From the NCBI RefSeq assembly GCF_013393345.1, contig NZ_QJRF01000039.1, positions 62,001-126,000 on the forward strand: a stretch of 64,000 bases of DNA. Direction: 5' to 3'. Source of the DNA: Pseudomonas taiwanensis (GTDB lineage: Bacteria; Pseudomonadota; Gammaproteobacteria; Pseudomonadales; Pseudomonadaceae). This document shows positions 43,891-53,076 of the stretch, in pieces (position 1 is the first letter of the stretch; each line of letters opens with the position of its first letter). Below the pieces are notes generated by a model. It saw nothing but the letters and a program-made list of their open reading frames with translations, made no database searches and was not told the origin of the DNA. A program made the position numbers and the translations under genes.

Positions 43891-45266
43891 GCAAGGGTCC
43901 TCCGCAGGTGATTGAGCAGATCGGAGCGAGTGATCAGGCCGTGGAAGCCGGACGCGTCGGAGATGATGGCGACCAGCCCGCGGTCGAGCTCGGCCTGCAG
44001 CTCCGCCAGGCTGGCATCAGGTGCCAGCGTCTCCAGGCTAGCGGTCATGACGCTGGCCACCGGCTGGCGGAAGTGCGTGGCATCGGCATGCACACCGAGC
44101 AGGATGTCGGACTCGTCCACCACGCCCACCAGGTGGCCATCCCGGAGCACCGGCAACTGCGAGACATCCGCCAGGCGCATGCGCTGGAAGGCAGTAAGCA
44201 GGGTGTCGTCCGGGCCGACGCTGATCACCCGGCCGTCTTCGAAGCGCCGTGCGACGATGTCCCGCAGGTCGCCGTAACGCTTGCGCGCCAGTAACCCCTG
44301 GTCGGTCATCCACTGGTCGTTGTAGATCTTCGAGAGGTAGCGGGTGCCGGTGTCGCAGACGAAGCTGACCACCCGCTTGGGTACCTTCTGTTCGCGGCAG
44401 TAGCGCAGCGCGGCGGCCAGCAACGTTCCGGTGGACGAGCCACCGAGGATGCCCTCGTTGCGCAGCAGTTCGCGGGCGTGGCCGAAGCTTTCCTCATCGC
44501 TGATGGAGTAGGCACGCCCCACGCTGGAGAGATCGGCAATCCCCGGGATGAAGTCTTCGCCTATGCCCTCCACCGCCCAGGAACCGGGTGTGCCCAGGGT
44601 GCCGCTGCGGGTGTATTCGGCAACGATGGACCCCACCGGATCGGCCAGGACCATTTCCAGGTCGGGCTGTACCCGGCGGAAGTAGCGGGTCAGGCCGGTC
44701 AGGGTGCCCGCCGAGCCGACCCCGACGACGATGGCGTCCACATCCTGGCCGGTCTGCTGCCAGATTTCCGGGCCGGTGGTGCACTCGTGAGCCAGCGGGT
44801 TGGCCGGGTTGTTGAACTGGTCGGCGAAGAAGGCGTCGGGAATCTGCGCAGCCAGCCGACCAGCCAGGTCCTGGTAGTACTCCGGATGGCCCTTGCCGAC
44901 GTCCGAGCGGGTGATATGCACCTCGGCCCCCATGGCCTTCAGGTGCAGCACTTTCTCGGTGGACATCTTGTCCGGCACCACCAGCACCACCCGGTAGCCT
45001 TTGGCGCGCCCCACCAATGCCAGGCCCAGGCCGGTATTGCCGGCAGTCGCCTCGACAATGGTGCCGCCGGGCTTCAGCCGGCCGTCACGCTCGGCACTGT
45101 TGATCATGGCGATGCCGATTCGGTCCTTGATGGAGCCACCGGGGTTCTGGGATTCGAGCTTGAGGAAGAGCGTACAGGGGCCGGTATCGAAGCGGGTGAC
45201 CCGCACCAGCGGAGTGTTGCCGATCAGGTCGAGAACTGCGGGACGAACATCTTTGACACTGTTCAT
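43887..45266 (-). CDS. Cystathionine beta-synthase with C-terminal CBS pair
   Basis: A 459-residue PLP enzyme that condenses homocysteine and serine to cystathionine. The PLP lysine lies in NPGGSIKDRIGIAMI, the phosphate loop is VGSAGTLTG, and VEATAGNTGLGLALVGR is the substrate loop. The last ~120 residues hold two CBS domains (SVGPDDTLLTAFQRMRLADV and SVMTASLETLAPDASLAELQ). The start is fixed by a strong GGAGGTGA upstream of MNSVKDVRP. It precedes and overlaps the gamma-synthase/lyase gene, forming a two-gene reverse transsulfuration operon. Confidence 0.94.
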   Translation of the reverse strand: MNSVKDVRPAVLDLIGNTPLVRVTRFDTGPCTLFLKLESQNPGGSIKDRIGIAMINSAERDGRLKPGGTIVEATAGNTGLGLALVGRAKGYRVVLVVPDKMSTEKVLHLKAMGAEVHITRSDVGKGHPEYYQDLAGRLAAQIPDAFFADQFNNPANPLAHECTTGPEIWQQTGQDVDAIVVGVGSAGTLTGLTRYFRRVQPDLEMVLADPVGSIVAEYTRSGTLGTPGSWAVEGIGEDFIPGIADLSSVGRAYSISDEESFGHARELLRNEGILGGSSTGTLLAAALRYCREQKVPKRVVSFVCDTGTRYLSKIYNDQWMTDQGLLARKRYGDLRDIVARRFEDGRVISVGPDDTLLTAFQRMRLADVSQLPVLRDGHLVGVVDESDILLGVHADATHFRQPVASVMTASLETLAPDASLAELQAELDRGLVAIISDASGFHGLITRSDLLNHLRRTLA

Positions 45267-45390
45267 GGCGTCACCTCCTTGCGCGACCAGGCAGGGGGGC
45301 GAAGCGGACGCCCCACGGTGGAACATAGGCTGCAAGGCGAGGTGCCGCCATGGGTTCCGACGAAGGGGTCAGGCCGAGGGGAATTGATCC

Positions 45391-45489
45391 TGTGGGGGCG
45401 AATTCATTCGCGAAGGGACGCGTAGCGTCCCCGGCAAGGCTTGCAGGCCGGACCTGGCGGTCCGGTTAGCGAATGAATTCGCCCCCACA
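45391..45489. repeat. REPIN (GTGGGGGCGAATTCATTCGC class)
   Basis: Inverted pair TGTGGGGGCGAATTCATTCG and GCGAATGAATTCGCCCCCAC. The spacer (GGACGCGTAGCGTCC, then GGCCGGACCTGGCGGTCCGG) holds two further small palindromes and differs from the other copies. Confidence 0.8.
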
Positions 45490-45504
45490 AGGATAAGGAC
45501 TGGC

Positions 45505-45900
45505 TTAGCGGGCGTTGAGCACCGAAACCTGGGTGTTCAGGGTCCAGAAGTCGTAGAGCACGCCGAGCAGGAAGAAGCCGCCCGTCAGCAGGTAGAGGAT
45601 GCCGCTGATCCACTTGCCCTGGTACATGCGGTGCACGCCGAAGACGCCGAGGAAGGTCAGCAGGATCCAGGCGACGTTGTAGTCGTACTGGCCGGAGTTG
45701 AAGCGCAGGGCGGCCTCGCGGTCCATGGAGGGGATCAGGAACAGGTCGATGATCCAGCCGATGAAGAACAGGCCCAGGGTGAAGAACCAGATGGTCCCGG
45801 TCACCGGCTTGCCGTAGTAGAAACGATGCGAACCGAGGAATCCGAAGATCCAGAGCAGGTAGCCGATGACCTTGCTGTGGGTGTCCTGACGGGTGTTCAT
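45505..45900 (-). CDS. TM2 domain-containing membrane protein
   Basis: A 131-residue protein with several hydrophobic segments. The first half is a TM2 module (VIGYLLWIFGFLGSHRFYYG, GTIWFFTLGLFFIGWIIDLF). The second half repeats the pattern (VAWILLTFLGVFGVHRMYQG, GILYLLTGGFFLLGVLYDFW), so the protein is a tandem TM2 duplication. Function is unknown. The start follows GCAGGAGGCAGC. PAO1 PA0398 occupies this position beside pilU. Confidence 0.88.
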   Translation of the reverse strand: MNTRQDTHSKVIGYLLWIFGFLGSHRFYYGKPVTGTIWFFTLGLFFIGWIIDLFLIPSMDREAALRFNSGQYDYNVAWILLTFLGVFGVHRMYQGKWISGILYLLTGGFFLLGVLYDFWTLNTQVSVLNAR

Positions 45901-45934
45901 GCTGCCTCCTGCAGGGGTGATGTATCCGGTCAAG

Positions 45935-45960
45935 AAGAAGCCCGCATGGGCGGGCTTCTT
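45935..45960 (-). terminator. Terminator downstream of pilU
   Basis: Perfect 11-bp arms AAGAAGCCCGC and GCGGGCTTCTT with a 4-base loop, starting 14 bases after the pilU stop on the minus strand. The U tract (CTTCTTCTTG) is interrupted. Confidence 0.75.
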
Positions 45961-45973
45961 CAAGGGTGCGAGC

Positions 45974-47119
45974 TTAACGGAAGCGGCGCCCCGGGTCTTC
46001 TTCGTTCACCTGCAACGACAGGCCGTCGCTCATGTGTTGCAGGTGCTCGCCATCGGTCTCGGAGCCGAGCTTGATCATCAGGCGCAGGTCGTTCGCCGAG
46101 TCGGCGTAGAGCAGCGCATCTTCGTAGGTGATCTCGCCCTGGGAATAGAGGCTGTAGAGCGCCTGGTCGAAGGTCTGCATGCCGTGTTCGGTAGAACGCT
46201 TCATCAGGCCCTTGAGCTCGTGGACCTCGCCCTTGCGGATCAGGTCGGCGGCCAGCGGCGTATTCAGCAGCACTTCGATCACCGCACGGCGGCCCTTGCC
46301 ATCCGGAGTCGGTACCAGTTGCTGGGCGACGATGGCCTTGAGGTTCAGCGAGAGGTCCATCCATACCTGCTGCTGTCGGTCCGCGGGGAAGAAGTTGATG
46401 ATGCGGTCCAGCGCCTGGTTGGCGTTGTTGGCGTGCAGGGTAGCCAGGCACAGGTGGCCGGTTTCGGCGAAGGCGATGGCGTGGTCCATGGTTTCGCGGG
46501 TCCGCACCTCGCCGATCAGGATCACATCCGGCGCCTGGCGCAAGGTGTTCTTCAGGGCCACCTCGAAGGACTCGGTGTCGATGCCCACTTCACGCTGGGT
46601 AACGATGCAGCTCTGGTGCTGGTGGATGAATTCGATCGGGTCTTCGATGGAAATGATGTGGCCGCTGCTGTTCCTGTTGCGGTGGCCGATCATCGCCGCC
46701 AGCGACGTGGACTTGCCGGTACCGGTGGCGCCCACGAAGAGCACCAGGCCGCGCTTGGTCAGCGACAGCTTCTTGAGGATTTCCGGCAGTTTCAGCTCTT
46801 CGATGGTGGGGATGGTGGTCTCGATCCGGCGCAGCACCATGCCCACCAGGTTGCGCTGGTAGAAGGCACTGACCCGGAACCGGCCGATGCCCCGCGCGCT
46901 GATGGCGAAGTTGCACTCGTGGTTCTCGGCGAAGTCGCGGCGTTGCTGTTCGTTCATCACGCCCAGCACGGTTTCCCGCGTCATTTCCGGCGACATGGGG
47001 TTCTTGGTCACCGGCATGATCTTGCCATTGACCTTCATCGACGGCGGCACACCCGCCGTGACGAAGAGGTCGGAGCCGCCTTTTTCCACCATCAGGCGCA
47101 ACAGTTTCTCGAATTCCAT
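45974..47119 (-). CDS. pilU: PilU, type IV pilus retraction ATPase
   Basis: A 381-residue hexameric AAA-type secretion ATPase, accessory to PilT for pilus retraction at the inner-membrane base. Walker A is FVGATGTGKST. The Asp box and Walker B are in IISIEDPIEFIH and DVILIGEVRTRETM. The His box is in LCLATLHANNANQALDR. It lacks PilT's AIRNLIRE element (here TPLAADLIRKGEVHELK), which distinguishes it. The tail (EEDPGRRFR) is longer than in PilT. It lies 27 bp after pilT in one operon. Confidence 0.96.
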   Translation of the reverse strand: MEFEKLLRLMVEKGGSDLFVTAGVPPSMKVNGKIMPVTKNPMSPEMTRETVLGVMNEQQRRDFAENHECNFAISARGIGRFRVSAFYQRNLVGMVLRRIETTIPTIEELKLPEILKKLSLTKRGLVLFVGATGTGKSTSLAAMIGHRNRNSSGHIISIEDPIEFIHQHQSCIVTQREVGIDTESFEVALKNTLRQAPDVILIGEVRTRETMDHAIAFAETGHLCLATLHANNANQALDRIINFFPADRQQQVWMDLSLNLKAIVAQQLVPTPDGKGRRAVIEVLLNTPLAADLIRKGEVHELKGLMKRSTEHGMQTFDQALYSLYSQGEITYEDALLYADSANDLRLMIKLGSETDGEHLQHMSDGLSLQVNEEDPGRRFR

Positions 47120-47146
47120 GACGTTCTCGCTGGCCGCTCAGGCGAA

Positions 47147-48181
47147 TCAGAAGTTTTCCGGGCTCTTGGCCTTTTCCCGGGCGCTCTCGCGGCTTACCAG
47201 CCCCTTGGACACCAGCCCCTTGAGGCACATGTCGAGGGTCTGCATGCCGAGCGAGCCGCCGGTCTGGATGGCGGAATACATCTGCGCCACCTTGTCTTCG
47301 CGAATCAGGTTACGGATGGCCGGGGTGCCGATCATGATCTCGTGGGCCGCCACCCGGCCGCCGCCGATCTTCTTCAGCAGGGTCTGGGAAATCACCGACT
47401 GCAGCGATTCGGAGAGCATGGAACGGACCATGGACTTCTCCTCGGCGGGGAACACGTCGACCACCCGGTCGATGGTCTTGGCCGCGGAGGTGGTGTGCAG
47501 GGTGCCGAACACCAGGTGGCCGGTTTCCGCGGCGGTCAGCGCCAGGCGGATGGTTTCCAGGTCGCGCATCTCGCCCACCAGGATGATGTCCGGGTCTTCA
47601 CGCAGGGCCGAGCGCAGGGCTTCGTTGAAGCCGAGCGTATCGCGGTGCACTTCCCGCTGGTTGATCAGGCACTTCTTCGACTCGTGGACGAACTCGATCG
47701 GGTCTTCCACGGTGAGGATATGGTGGTACTTGGTGCTGTTCAGGTAGTCGAGCATCGCCGCCAGGGTGGTGGACTTGCCCGAACCGGTGGGGCCGGTGAC
47801 CAGCACCAGGCCGCGGGGAACGTCGGAGATCTTCTTGAAGATCTCGCCCATTCCCAGGTCCTCCATGCTCAGCACCTTGGAGGGAATGGTCCGGAACACG
47901 GCGCCGGCGCCGCGGTTCTGGTTGAAGGCGTTGACCCGGAAACGCGCGACGCCAGGAACTTCGAAGGAGAAGTCAGTCTCGAGGAACTCCTCGAAATCCT
48001 TGCGTTGCTTGTCGTTCATGATGTCGTAGATCAGCGCGTGGACCTGCTTGTGGTCCAGGGCCGGCAGGTTGATCCGGCGCACGTCGCCATCGACGCGAAT
48101 CATGGGTGGCAGGCCGGCCGAGAGATGCAGGTCCGAAGCGCCCTGCTTGGCGCTGAAGGCAAGCAGCTCAGTAATGTCCAT
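47147..48181 (-). CDS. pilT: PilT, type IV pilus retraction ATPase
   Basis: A 344-residue retraction motor ATPase required for twitching. The N-terminal PAS-like region ASDLHLSAGLPPMIRVDGDV precedes Walker A TGPTGSGKST, Asp box ILTVEDPIEFVH, Walker B DIILVGEMRDLETI, and His box FGTLHTTSAAKTIDRVVDVF. The C-terminal AIRNLIREDKVAQMYSAIQT is diagnostic of PilT. The start is MDITELLAFSAKQG; an ATG four codons earlier was not preferred. First gene of the pilTU pair, divergent from yggS. Confidence 0.97.
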   Translation of the reverse strand: MDITELLAFSAKQGASDLHLSAGLPPMIRVDGDVRRINLPALDHKQVHALIYDIMNDKQRKDFEEFLETDFSFEVPGVARFRVNAFNQNRGAGAVFRTIPSKVLSMEDLGMGEIFKKISDVPRGLVLVTGPTGSGKSTTLAAMLDYLNSTKYHHILTVEDPIEFVHESKKCLINQREVHRDTLGFNEALRSALREDPDIILVGEMRDLETIRLALTAAETGHLVFGTLHTTSAAKTIDRVVDVFPAEEKSMVRSMLSESLQSVISQTLLKKIGGGRVAAHEIMIGTPAIRNLIREDKVAQMYSAIQTGGSLGMQTLDMCLKGLVSKGLVSRESAREKAKSPENF

Positions 48182-48344
48182 GGGGCTCCCCAATTCGAAG
48201 CAAACGGTTTGCAGACCGCTGAATGATCACTGCGCCGGGCTTGCGGCTGTCGAAGCCGACCGGCCTGGCCGTCGCTCGCTACATTTTTCAGCGGCAGTTA
48301 GAATGCCGCAGACCCCACTCAGGCCGGGCTGTAGAGCGCAGGTA

Positions 48345-49040
48345 ATGTCCACGATAGCAGACAATATTGCAAAGGTTCGCGCGCGTATCCGTGAGGCGGC
48401 GCAAGCCTCCGGGCGAGAATTTTCCAGTATCGGCCTGTTGGCCGTGAGCAAGACCAAACCCGCAGTCGCGATCCGCGATGCGTTCGCCGCAGGAATCGTC
48501 GATTTCGGCGAAAACTACCTGCAGGAAGCCCTGACCAAGCAAACCGAGCTGACTGACCTCGCGCTGACCTGGCATTTCATCGGTCCGATCCAGTCGAACA
48601 AGACCAAATCCATTGCCGAACATTTCCACTGGGTGCACTCGGTGGATCGCCTGAAGATCGCCGAGCGCCTCTCCGCCCAGCGCCCCGCCGGAATGCCGCC
48701 GCTGAACATCTGCCTGCAGGTGAACGTCAGCGGCGAAGCCAGCAAGTCCGGCTGCACCCCCGAAGAGCTGCCCGCCCTGGCCGCCGCAGTGAGCGAACTG
48801 CCGAACCTGCGCTTGCGCGGCCTGATGGCCATCCCGGAACCGACTGATGATATGGCGGAGCAACACGCCGCCTTCGCCCGCCTGCGCCAGTTGCAGGCGA
48901 CACTGAACCCCTCCCTGGACACCCTGTCCATGGGCATGAGCCATGACCTCGAAGCGGCCATCGCCGAAGGCGCCACCTGGGTGCGGATCGGCACCGCGCT
49001 GTTCGGCGCCCGCGATTACGGCCAGCCCTCGCATTCATAA
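48345..49040 (+). CDS. yggS: YggS family PLP homeostasis protein
   Basis: A 231-residue single-domain PLP-binding protein, fold type III. The PLP lysine is in LLAVSKTKPAVA; further landmarks are FGENYLQEALTK, WHFIGPIQSNKTK and LSMGMSHDLEAAIAEGATWV with the phosphate-binding residues. The family buffers cytosolic PLP and influences amino acid pools. The start MSTIADNIAK is set by homology. Only 10 bp separate it from proC, starting a yggS-proC-yggT-yggU operon common in Pseudomonas. Confidence 0.95.
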   Translation: MSTIADNIAKVRARIREAAQASGREFSSIGLLAVSKTKPAVAIRDAFAAGIVDFGENYLQEALTKQTELTDLALTWHFIGPIQSNKTKSIAEHFHWVHSVDRLKIAERLSAQRPAGMPPLNICLQVNVSGEASKSGCTPEELPALAAAVSELPNLRLRGLMAIPEPTDDMAEQHAAFARLRQLQATLNPSLDTLSMGMSHDLEAAIAEGATWVRIGTALFGARDYGQPSHS

Positions 49041-49050
49041 GGAAGCATTG

Positions 49051-49869
49051 ATGAGCACTCCCCGCATTGCATTCATCGGCGCCGGCAACATGGCCGCCAG
49101 CCTGATCGGCGGCCTGCGCGCCCAGGGCGTCGCCGCCGACCATATCCGCGCCAGCGACCCCGGCGCAGAGCAGCGCGCGAAAGTCGCCGCCGAGCACGGT
49201 ATAGAAGTGGTGGAAAGCAACGCCGACGCCGTTAAAGGTGCCGACGTGGTGGTTCTGGCAACCAAGCCGCAAGTCATGAAAGCCGTTTGCCAGGCCCTTG
49301 CGCCCAGCCTCGTGGACGGCCAACTGGTGGTTTCCATTGCCGCCGGCATCACCTGCGCCAGCCTGGCCTCCTGGCTCGGCGCCCGCCCGATCGTGCGCTG
49401 CATGCCCAACACCCCGGCGCTGGTCGGCCTGGGCGCGAGCGGCCTGTACGCCAACGCCGAAGTCAGCGCGGCCCAGCGTGAGCAAGCCGAGCAGCTGCTG
49501 TCCGCCGTGGGCATCGCGCTCTGGCTGGAGGATGAGAAGCTGATCGACGCGGTGACCGCCGTATCCGGCAGCGGCCCGGCCTACTTCTTCCTGCTGATGG
49601 AAGCGATGACCGCCGCCGGTGAAAAACTCGGCCTGCCCCGTGCCACCGCCGAACAGCTCACTCTGCAAACCGCCCTGGGCGCCGCGCGCATGGCAGTTTC
49701 CAGCGACGTCGACGCCGCCGAGCTGCGCCGTCGCGTCACCTCGCCCAATGGCACCACCGAAGCGGCGATCAAGACTTTCCAGGCCGGCGGCTTCGAAGCC
49801 CTGGTGCAACAGGCCCTGAACGCCGCCGACCGGCGTTCGGCCGAACTGGCTGAACAACTGGGCCAATAA
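49051..49869 (+). CDS. proC: Pyrroline-5-carboxylate reductase
   Basis: A 272-residue NAD(P)H-dependent enzyme, last step of proline synthesis. The Rossmann motif is IAFIGAGNMAASLIGGL. Substrate-side signatures are VVVLATKPQVMKAV, RCMPNTPALVGLGASGL and the C-terminal AVSGSGPAYFFLLMEAM with VTSPNGTTEAAIKTF. Start chosen at MSTPRIAFIG after AAGGAAGC. yggT follows after 10 bp. Confidence 0.97.
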   Translation: MSTPRIAFIGAGNMAASLIGGLRAQGVAADHIRASDPGAEQRAKVAAEHGIEVVESNADAVKGADVVVLATKPQVMKAVCQALAPSLVDGQLVVSIAAGITCASLASWLGARPIVRCMPNTPALVGLGASGLYANAEVSAAQREQAEQLLSAVGIALWLEDEKLIDAVTAVSGSGPAYFFLLMEAMTAAGEKLGLPRATAEQLTLQTALGAARMAVSSDVDAAELRRRVTSPNGTTEAAIKTFQAGGFEALVQQALNAADRRSAELAEQLGQ

Positions 49870-49879
49870 GGAGCTTTCG

Positions 49880-50473
49880 ATGACCGGACTCAACACCGCC
49901 GCCATCTACGTGATTCAGACCCTCGGCAGCCTCTACCTGCTGATCGTCCTGCTGCGTTTCATCCTGCAGCTGGTGCGCGCTGACTTCTATAACCCCCTGA
50001 GCCAGTTCGTGGTGCGCGCCACCAAGCCGCTGCTCAACCCGCTGCGCAAGATCATCCCCGGATTCGGCGGGCTGGACCTCGCCTCCCTGGTGCTCGCCAT
50101 CCTGGTCCAGCTGCTGCTGATGATCATCACCCTGACCCTGATGGGCTACGGTGTCGGCGGCTACCTGCTGCAACTGCTGATCTGGTCGATCATCGGTGTC
50201 ACCTCGCTGTTCCTGAAGGTGTTCTTCTTCGCCCTGATCATCAGCGTGATCCTCTCCTGGGTCGCGCCGGGCAGCTACAACCCCGGCGCGCAGTTGGTGA
50301 ACCAGATCTGCGAACCGCTGTTGATGCCGTTCCGCAAGCTGCTACCGAACCTCGGCGGCCTGGATATCTCGCCGATCTTCGCTTTCATCGCGCTGAAACT
50401 GCTGGACATGCTGGTGATCGGCAATCTGGCCGCCATGACTGGCATGCCGCAGATCCTCAGCCCATTCCTGTGA
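49880..50473 (+). CDS. yggT: YggT family membrane protein
   Basis: A 197-residue integral membrane protein with two YGGT units. The first is IYVIQTLGSLYLLIVLLRFI with QFVVRATKPLLNPLRKIIPG; the second is FLKVFFFALIISVILSWVAP with NQICEPLLMPFRKLLPNLGG. The exact function is unclear; homologues have been tied to osmotic shock or cell-division placement. The stop overlaps the GTG of the next gene (GTGA). Confidence 0.93.
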   Translation: MTGLNTAAIYVIQTLGSLYLLIVLLRFILQLVRADFYNPLSQFVVRATKPLLNPLRKIIPGFGGLDLASLVLAILVQLLLMIITLTLMGYGVGGYLLQLLIWSIIGVTSLFLKVFFFALIISVILSWVAPGSYNPGAQLVNQICEPLLMPFRKLLPNLGGLDISPIFAFIALKLLDMLVIGNLAAMTGMPQILSPFL

Positions 50474-50766
50474 CCTGGTACCGCTGGGCAGGCGAGGATT
50501 TGGTCCTCGACTGCCATCTGCAGCCCAAGGCGAGCCGTGATGAGTTCGCCGGGCTGCACGGTGAGCGCCTGAAGATCCGCCTTACCGCCCCTCCGGTGGA
50601 AGGCCGGGCCAATGCCCACCTGATGGCCTTCCTCGCGGAGGCCTTCGGGGTCGCCAAGAGCCAGGTAAGCCTGGAAAGCGGTGAACTGAATCGCCAGAAA
50701 CGGGTGCGCATCCAGCGTCCGCGAACCCTCCCCGATCTGCCCGGATTGACCGCTCGGCAACCCTGA
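50470..50766 (+). CDS. yggU: DUF167 (YggU) family protein
   Basis: A 98-residue small protein with a GTG start overlapping the yggT stop. The DUF167 signatures are CHLQPKASRDEFAGLHGERL, then LTAPPVEGRANAHLMAFLAE and SQVSLESGELNRQKRVRI. Function is unknown. It ends the yggS-proC-yggT-yggU transcription unit. Confidence 0.92.
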   Translation: MTWYRWAGEDLVLDCHLQPKASRDEFAGLHGERLKIRLTAPPVEGRANAHLMAFLAEAFGVAKSQVSLESGELNRQKRVRIQRPRTLPDLPGLTARQP

Positions 50767-50799
50767 CCGACCTTAAGGCGGGCATCGTCTGCCCGGCAA

Positions 50800-50827
50800 T
50801 TGACGGCCATTCCCCAAGGCGCATAAT
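50800..50827 (+). promoter_or_regulatory. Candidate sigma-70 promoter for the dynamin-like gene
   Basis: TTGACG (50800-50805), a 16-bp spacer and CATAAT (50822-50827), in the 211-bp gap after yggU. It would give an untranslated leader of roughly 145 bases before the GTPase ATG. Confidence 0.5.
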
Positions 50828-50977
50828 GCCGATCAATGACAGGCTGGCACTGTGCCTTTACCTCGTCCCGGAGCCGATCTCCGGCGGGCGTGGTGCGACC
50901 ACCGGTCGTCGCGACAACCCGATTCGAGTTTCATCCATTCCCGTAACGCAGGAAGCGTGTTCGCGAGGAGAGCCTGA

Positions 50978-52966
50978 ATGAGCATGGAGCGTCTCAGTCA
51001 GCAAGTCGATGCCTACGTCGCCTGGAAGCGTGAGCTATTGCGGGAGATCACCCGCTATAGAAGCTGGCTTGAACACAACCGGCTGAACTCCGATGCGCTC
51101 TCCGCCAAGCTGGAACGGGCACAGCGCCTGCTCCGCACCGACCACATCACCCTGGCCTTCGTCGGCGAGTTCTCCCGCGGCAAGACCGAGCTGATCAACT
51201 GCCTGTTCTTCTCCGAGTTCGGCCAGCGCATGCTGCCGTCCCAGGCCGGGCGCACCACCATGTGCCCCACCGAGCTGTTCTACGATCCGCGCTCCGAACG
51301 CTCCTATATTCGCCTGTTGCCGATCGAGTCACGCATGGCCGAGGCCAGCGTCTCCCAGTTCAAGCGCGCGCCCCGACACTGGGTGAACATCCCGCTGGAC
51401 CCGAGCGACCCGGACAACATGATCCAGGCCTTCACCCAAGTGGCGCGGACCAAGCCGATGCCGGTGGAACAGGCCATCCAGCTCGGCTTCCACCCGGACA
51501 TGCTCGACCCCACCGGCCGCCCCGGCGAAGTGCTGGTGCCGGCTTGGCGCCACGCCATGGTCAACTTCGATCATCCGCTGCTGCGCCAGGGCCTGCGCAT
51601 CCTCGATACCCCCGGCCTGAACGCCCTCGGCAGCGAACCGGAACTGACGCTGTCGATGCTGCCCGCCGCGCAGGCCATCGTCTTCCTGCTCTCGGCGGAT
51701 ACCGGCGTCACCGCCAGCGATATGGACGTCTGGCAACAGCACATCCGCCAGTTGGACGAAGACACCCAGTCCCATCTGTTCGCCGTGCTGAACAAGATCG
51801 ATGTGCTCTGGGACGACCTCGCCGGCGAGAGCTTCGTGCAGAACGCCATCCGCCGCATCCAGGAAACCACTGCCCGCCAGCTCGGCATCCGCAGCGATGA
51901 AGTGCTGCCGCTGTCGGCCAAGCAGGCGCTGCTGGCCAAGGTGCGCAACGATGGGGAGCTGCTCCAGCGCAGCCAGATCGGCGCACTGGAAGAGCTGCTC
52001 TGCGACCGGATCGTCACGCAGAAGGAGCGCCTGATCGAAGATCACGTGGCGCACCAGATGATGTCCCTGCTGCAGAACAGCCTGCATGTGCTCAACCTGC
52101 GCCTGGAAAAGGTACGCGAGCAGCAATCGATGCTCGACAGCCACCAGCAGGACAACGGGCAGATGCTCTTCGAGCTGACCGCACGCACCAAGCAGGATCA
52201 CGCTCTGCACCACCGTCGCCTGCTCGGCCTGAAGACCAACCAGCGCCTGCTCAAGCGCCAGGGCGACGCCCTGCGCAACGCCGCCCGCACGGAGCGCCTG
52301 GAAGAACACCTGGCGCGGCTGCGCCGCGAGCTCACCGGCAGCTGGACCACCGTCGGCATCAACCAGGGCATCCTGCACTTCTTCCGCTCCGTCGCGCTTG
52401 ATCTGCACAACCTCGAACACGAGGCCGAAATGGCCAACAAGATGGTTGCGGCCATCTACCGCCGGCATAACGAAGAGAACCCGCTGAACGGGGTCGACGC
52501 CCCGCAGTTCAACGTGCAGCGCTATCTTCGCGAGCTCGGCCAGCTGCGCTCGAAGGCCGACCAGTTCCGCCTGCATCCCAAGACCCTGCTGACCGAGCAA
52601 CGCCAACTCGGCAAGCGCTTCTTCGACACCCTGGTGCAGGAAGTCATCGGTATGCACCAGCGCCTGCGCCTGGAAGTCGCGCAATGGGCCGGTGATGCGT
52701 TGATGCCGCTGATGCAACACACCCTGGAGCACAAGCAGCTCCTGGAAACCCACATGCTGCGCCTGAAGGCCCTGGCCCAGGAAACCCAGCTCACCCGCCA
52801 GCGCGGCCAGCAACTGGAGCGCTACACCGAGGAACTGGAGCAGCAGATCAGCGAAGCCAACGAAATGCTCCGGGCTTTCCGCCTGCCCTCGCCGATGCAA
52901 CGCATGGGCAAGGTGGTCAACCTGCCGGTGGCCCCCCGCAAACAGCAGGGTGGCGAGTCCGCCTGA
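50978..52966 (+). CDS. Dynamin-like GTPase family protein
   Basis: A 662-residue protein with an N-terminal large GTPase domain. G1 is FVGEFSRGKTELIN (residues 63-70 the P-loop), G2 is probably the Thr pair in GRTTMCPTEL, G3 is LDTPGLNALG (210-213), and G4 is LNKIDVLWDD (272-275). The remaining ~370 residues are strongly helical and coiled-coil-like (REQQSMLDSHQQDNGQMLFE, QQLERYTEELEQQISEANEM). No membrane segment or signal peptide is visible, so any membrane contact would be peripheral. Bacterial dynamin-like proteins remodel or protect membranes, some against phage. The role here is unknown. Confidence 0.88.
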   Translation: MSMERLSQQVDAYVAWKRELLREITRYRSWLEHNRLNSDALSAKLERAQRLLRTDHITLAFVGEFSRGKTELINCLFFSEFGQRMLPSQAGRTTMCPTELFYDPRSERSYIRLLPIESRMAEASVSQFKRAPRHWVNIPLDPSDPDNMIQAFTQVARTKPMPVEQAIQLGFHPDMLDPTGRPGEVLVPAWRHAMVNFDHPLLRQGLRILDTPGLNALGSEPELTLSMLPAAQAIVFLLSADTGVTASDMDVWQQHIRQLDEDTQSHLFAVLNKIDVLWDDLAGESFVQNAIRRIQETTARQLGIRSDEVLPLSAKQALLAKVRNDGELLQRSQIGALEELLCDRIVTQKERLIEDHVAHQMMSLLQNSLHVLNLRLEKVREQQSMLDSHQQDNGQMLFELTARTKQDHALHHRRLLGLKTNQRLLKRQGDALRNAARTERLEEHLARLRRELTGSWTTVGINQGILHFFRSVALDLHNLEHEAEMANKMVAAIYRRHNEENPLNGVDAPQFNVQRYLRELGQLRSKADQFRLHPKTLLTEQRQLGKRFFDTLVQEVIGMHQRLRLEVAQWAGDALMPLMQHTLEHKQLLETHMLRLKALAQETQLTRQRGQQLERYTEELEQQISEANEMLRAFRLPSPMQRMGKVVNLPVAPRKQQGGESA

Positions 52967-53000
52967 ACGCCCGCCGCGCCTGATTATTCAACGCTTTAGC

Positions 53001-53033
53001 CGCCGCCCCCTGCGCTTGCCGCAGGGGGCGGCG
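53001..53033 (+). terminator. Terminator after the dynamin-like gene
   Basis: Perfect 14-bp arms CGCCGCCCCCTGCG and CGCAGGGGGCGGCG with a 5-base loop, followed by CTCTTTA. It lies 35 bp after the GTPase stop and 43 bp before metX, separating the two units. Confidence 0.8.
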
Positions 53034-53076
53034 CTCTTTAGACTGGCGCCCTTCCCAGATTGAGAGCAGGGTCGCG

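Noticed and set aside
45893-48226. A 777-codon plus-strand frame opposite pilU and pilT.
   Set aside because: Antisense shadow spanning two genuine ATPase genes and their gap; no start signal and no recognisable domain.
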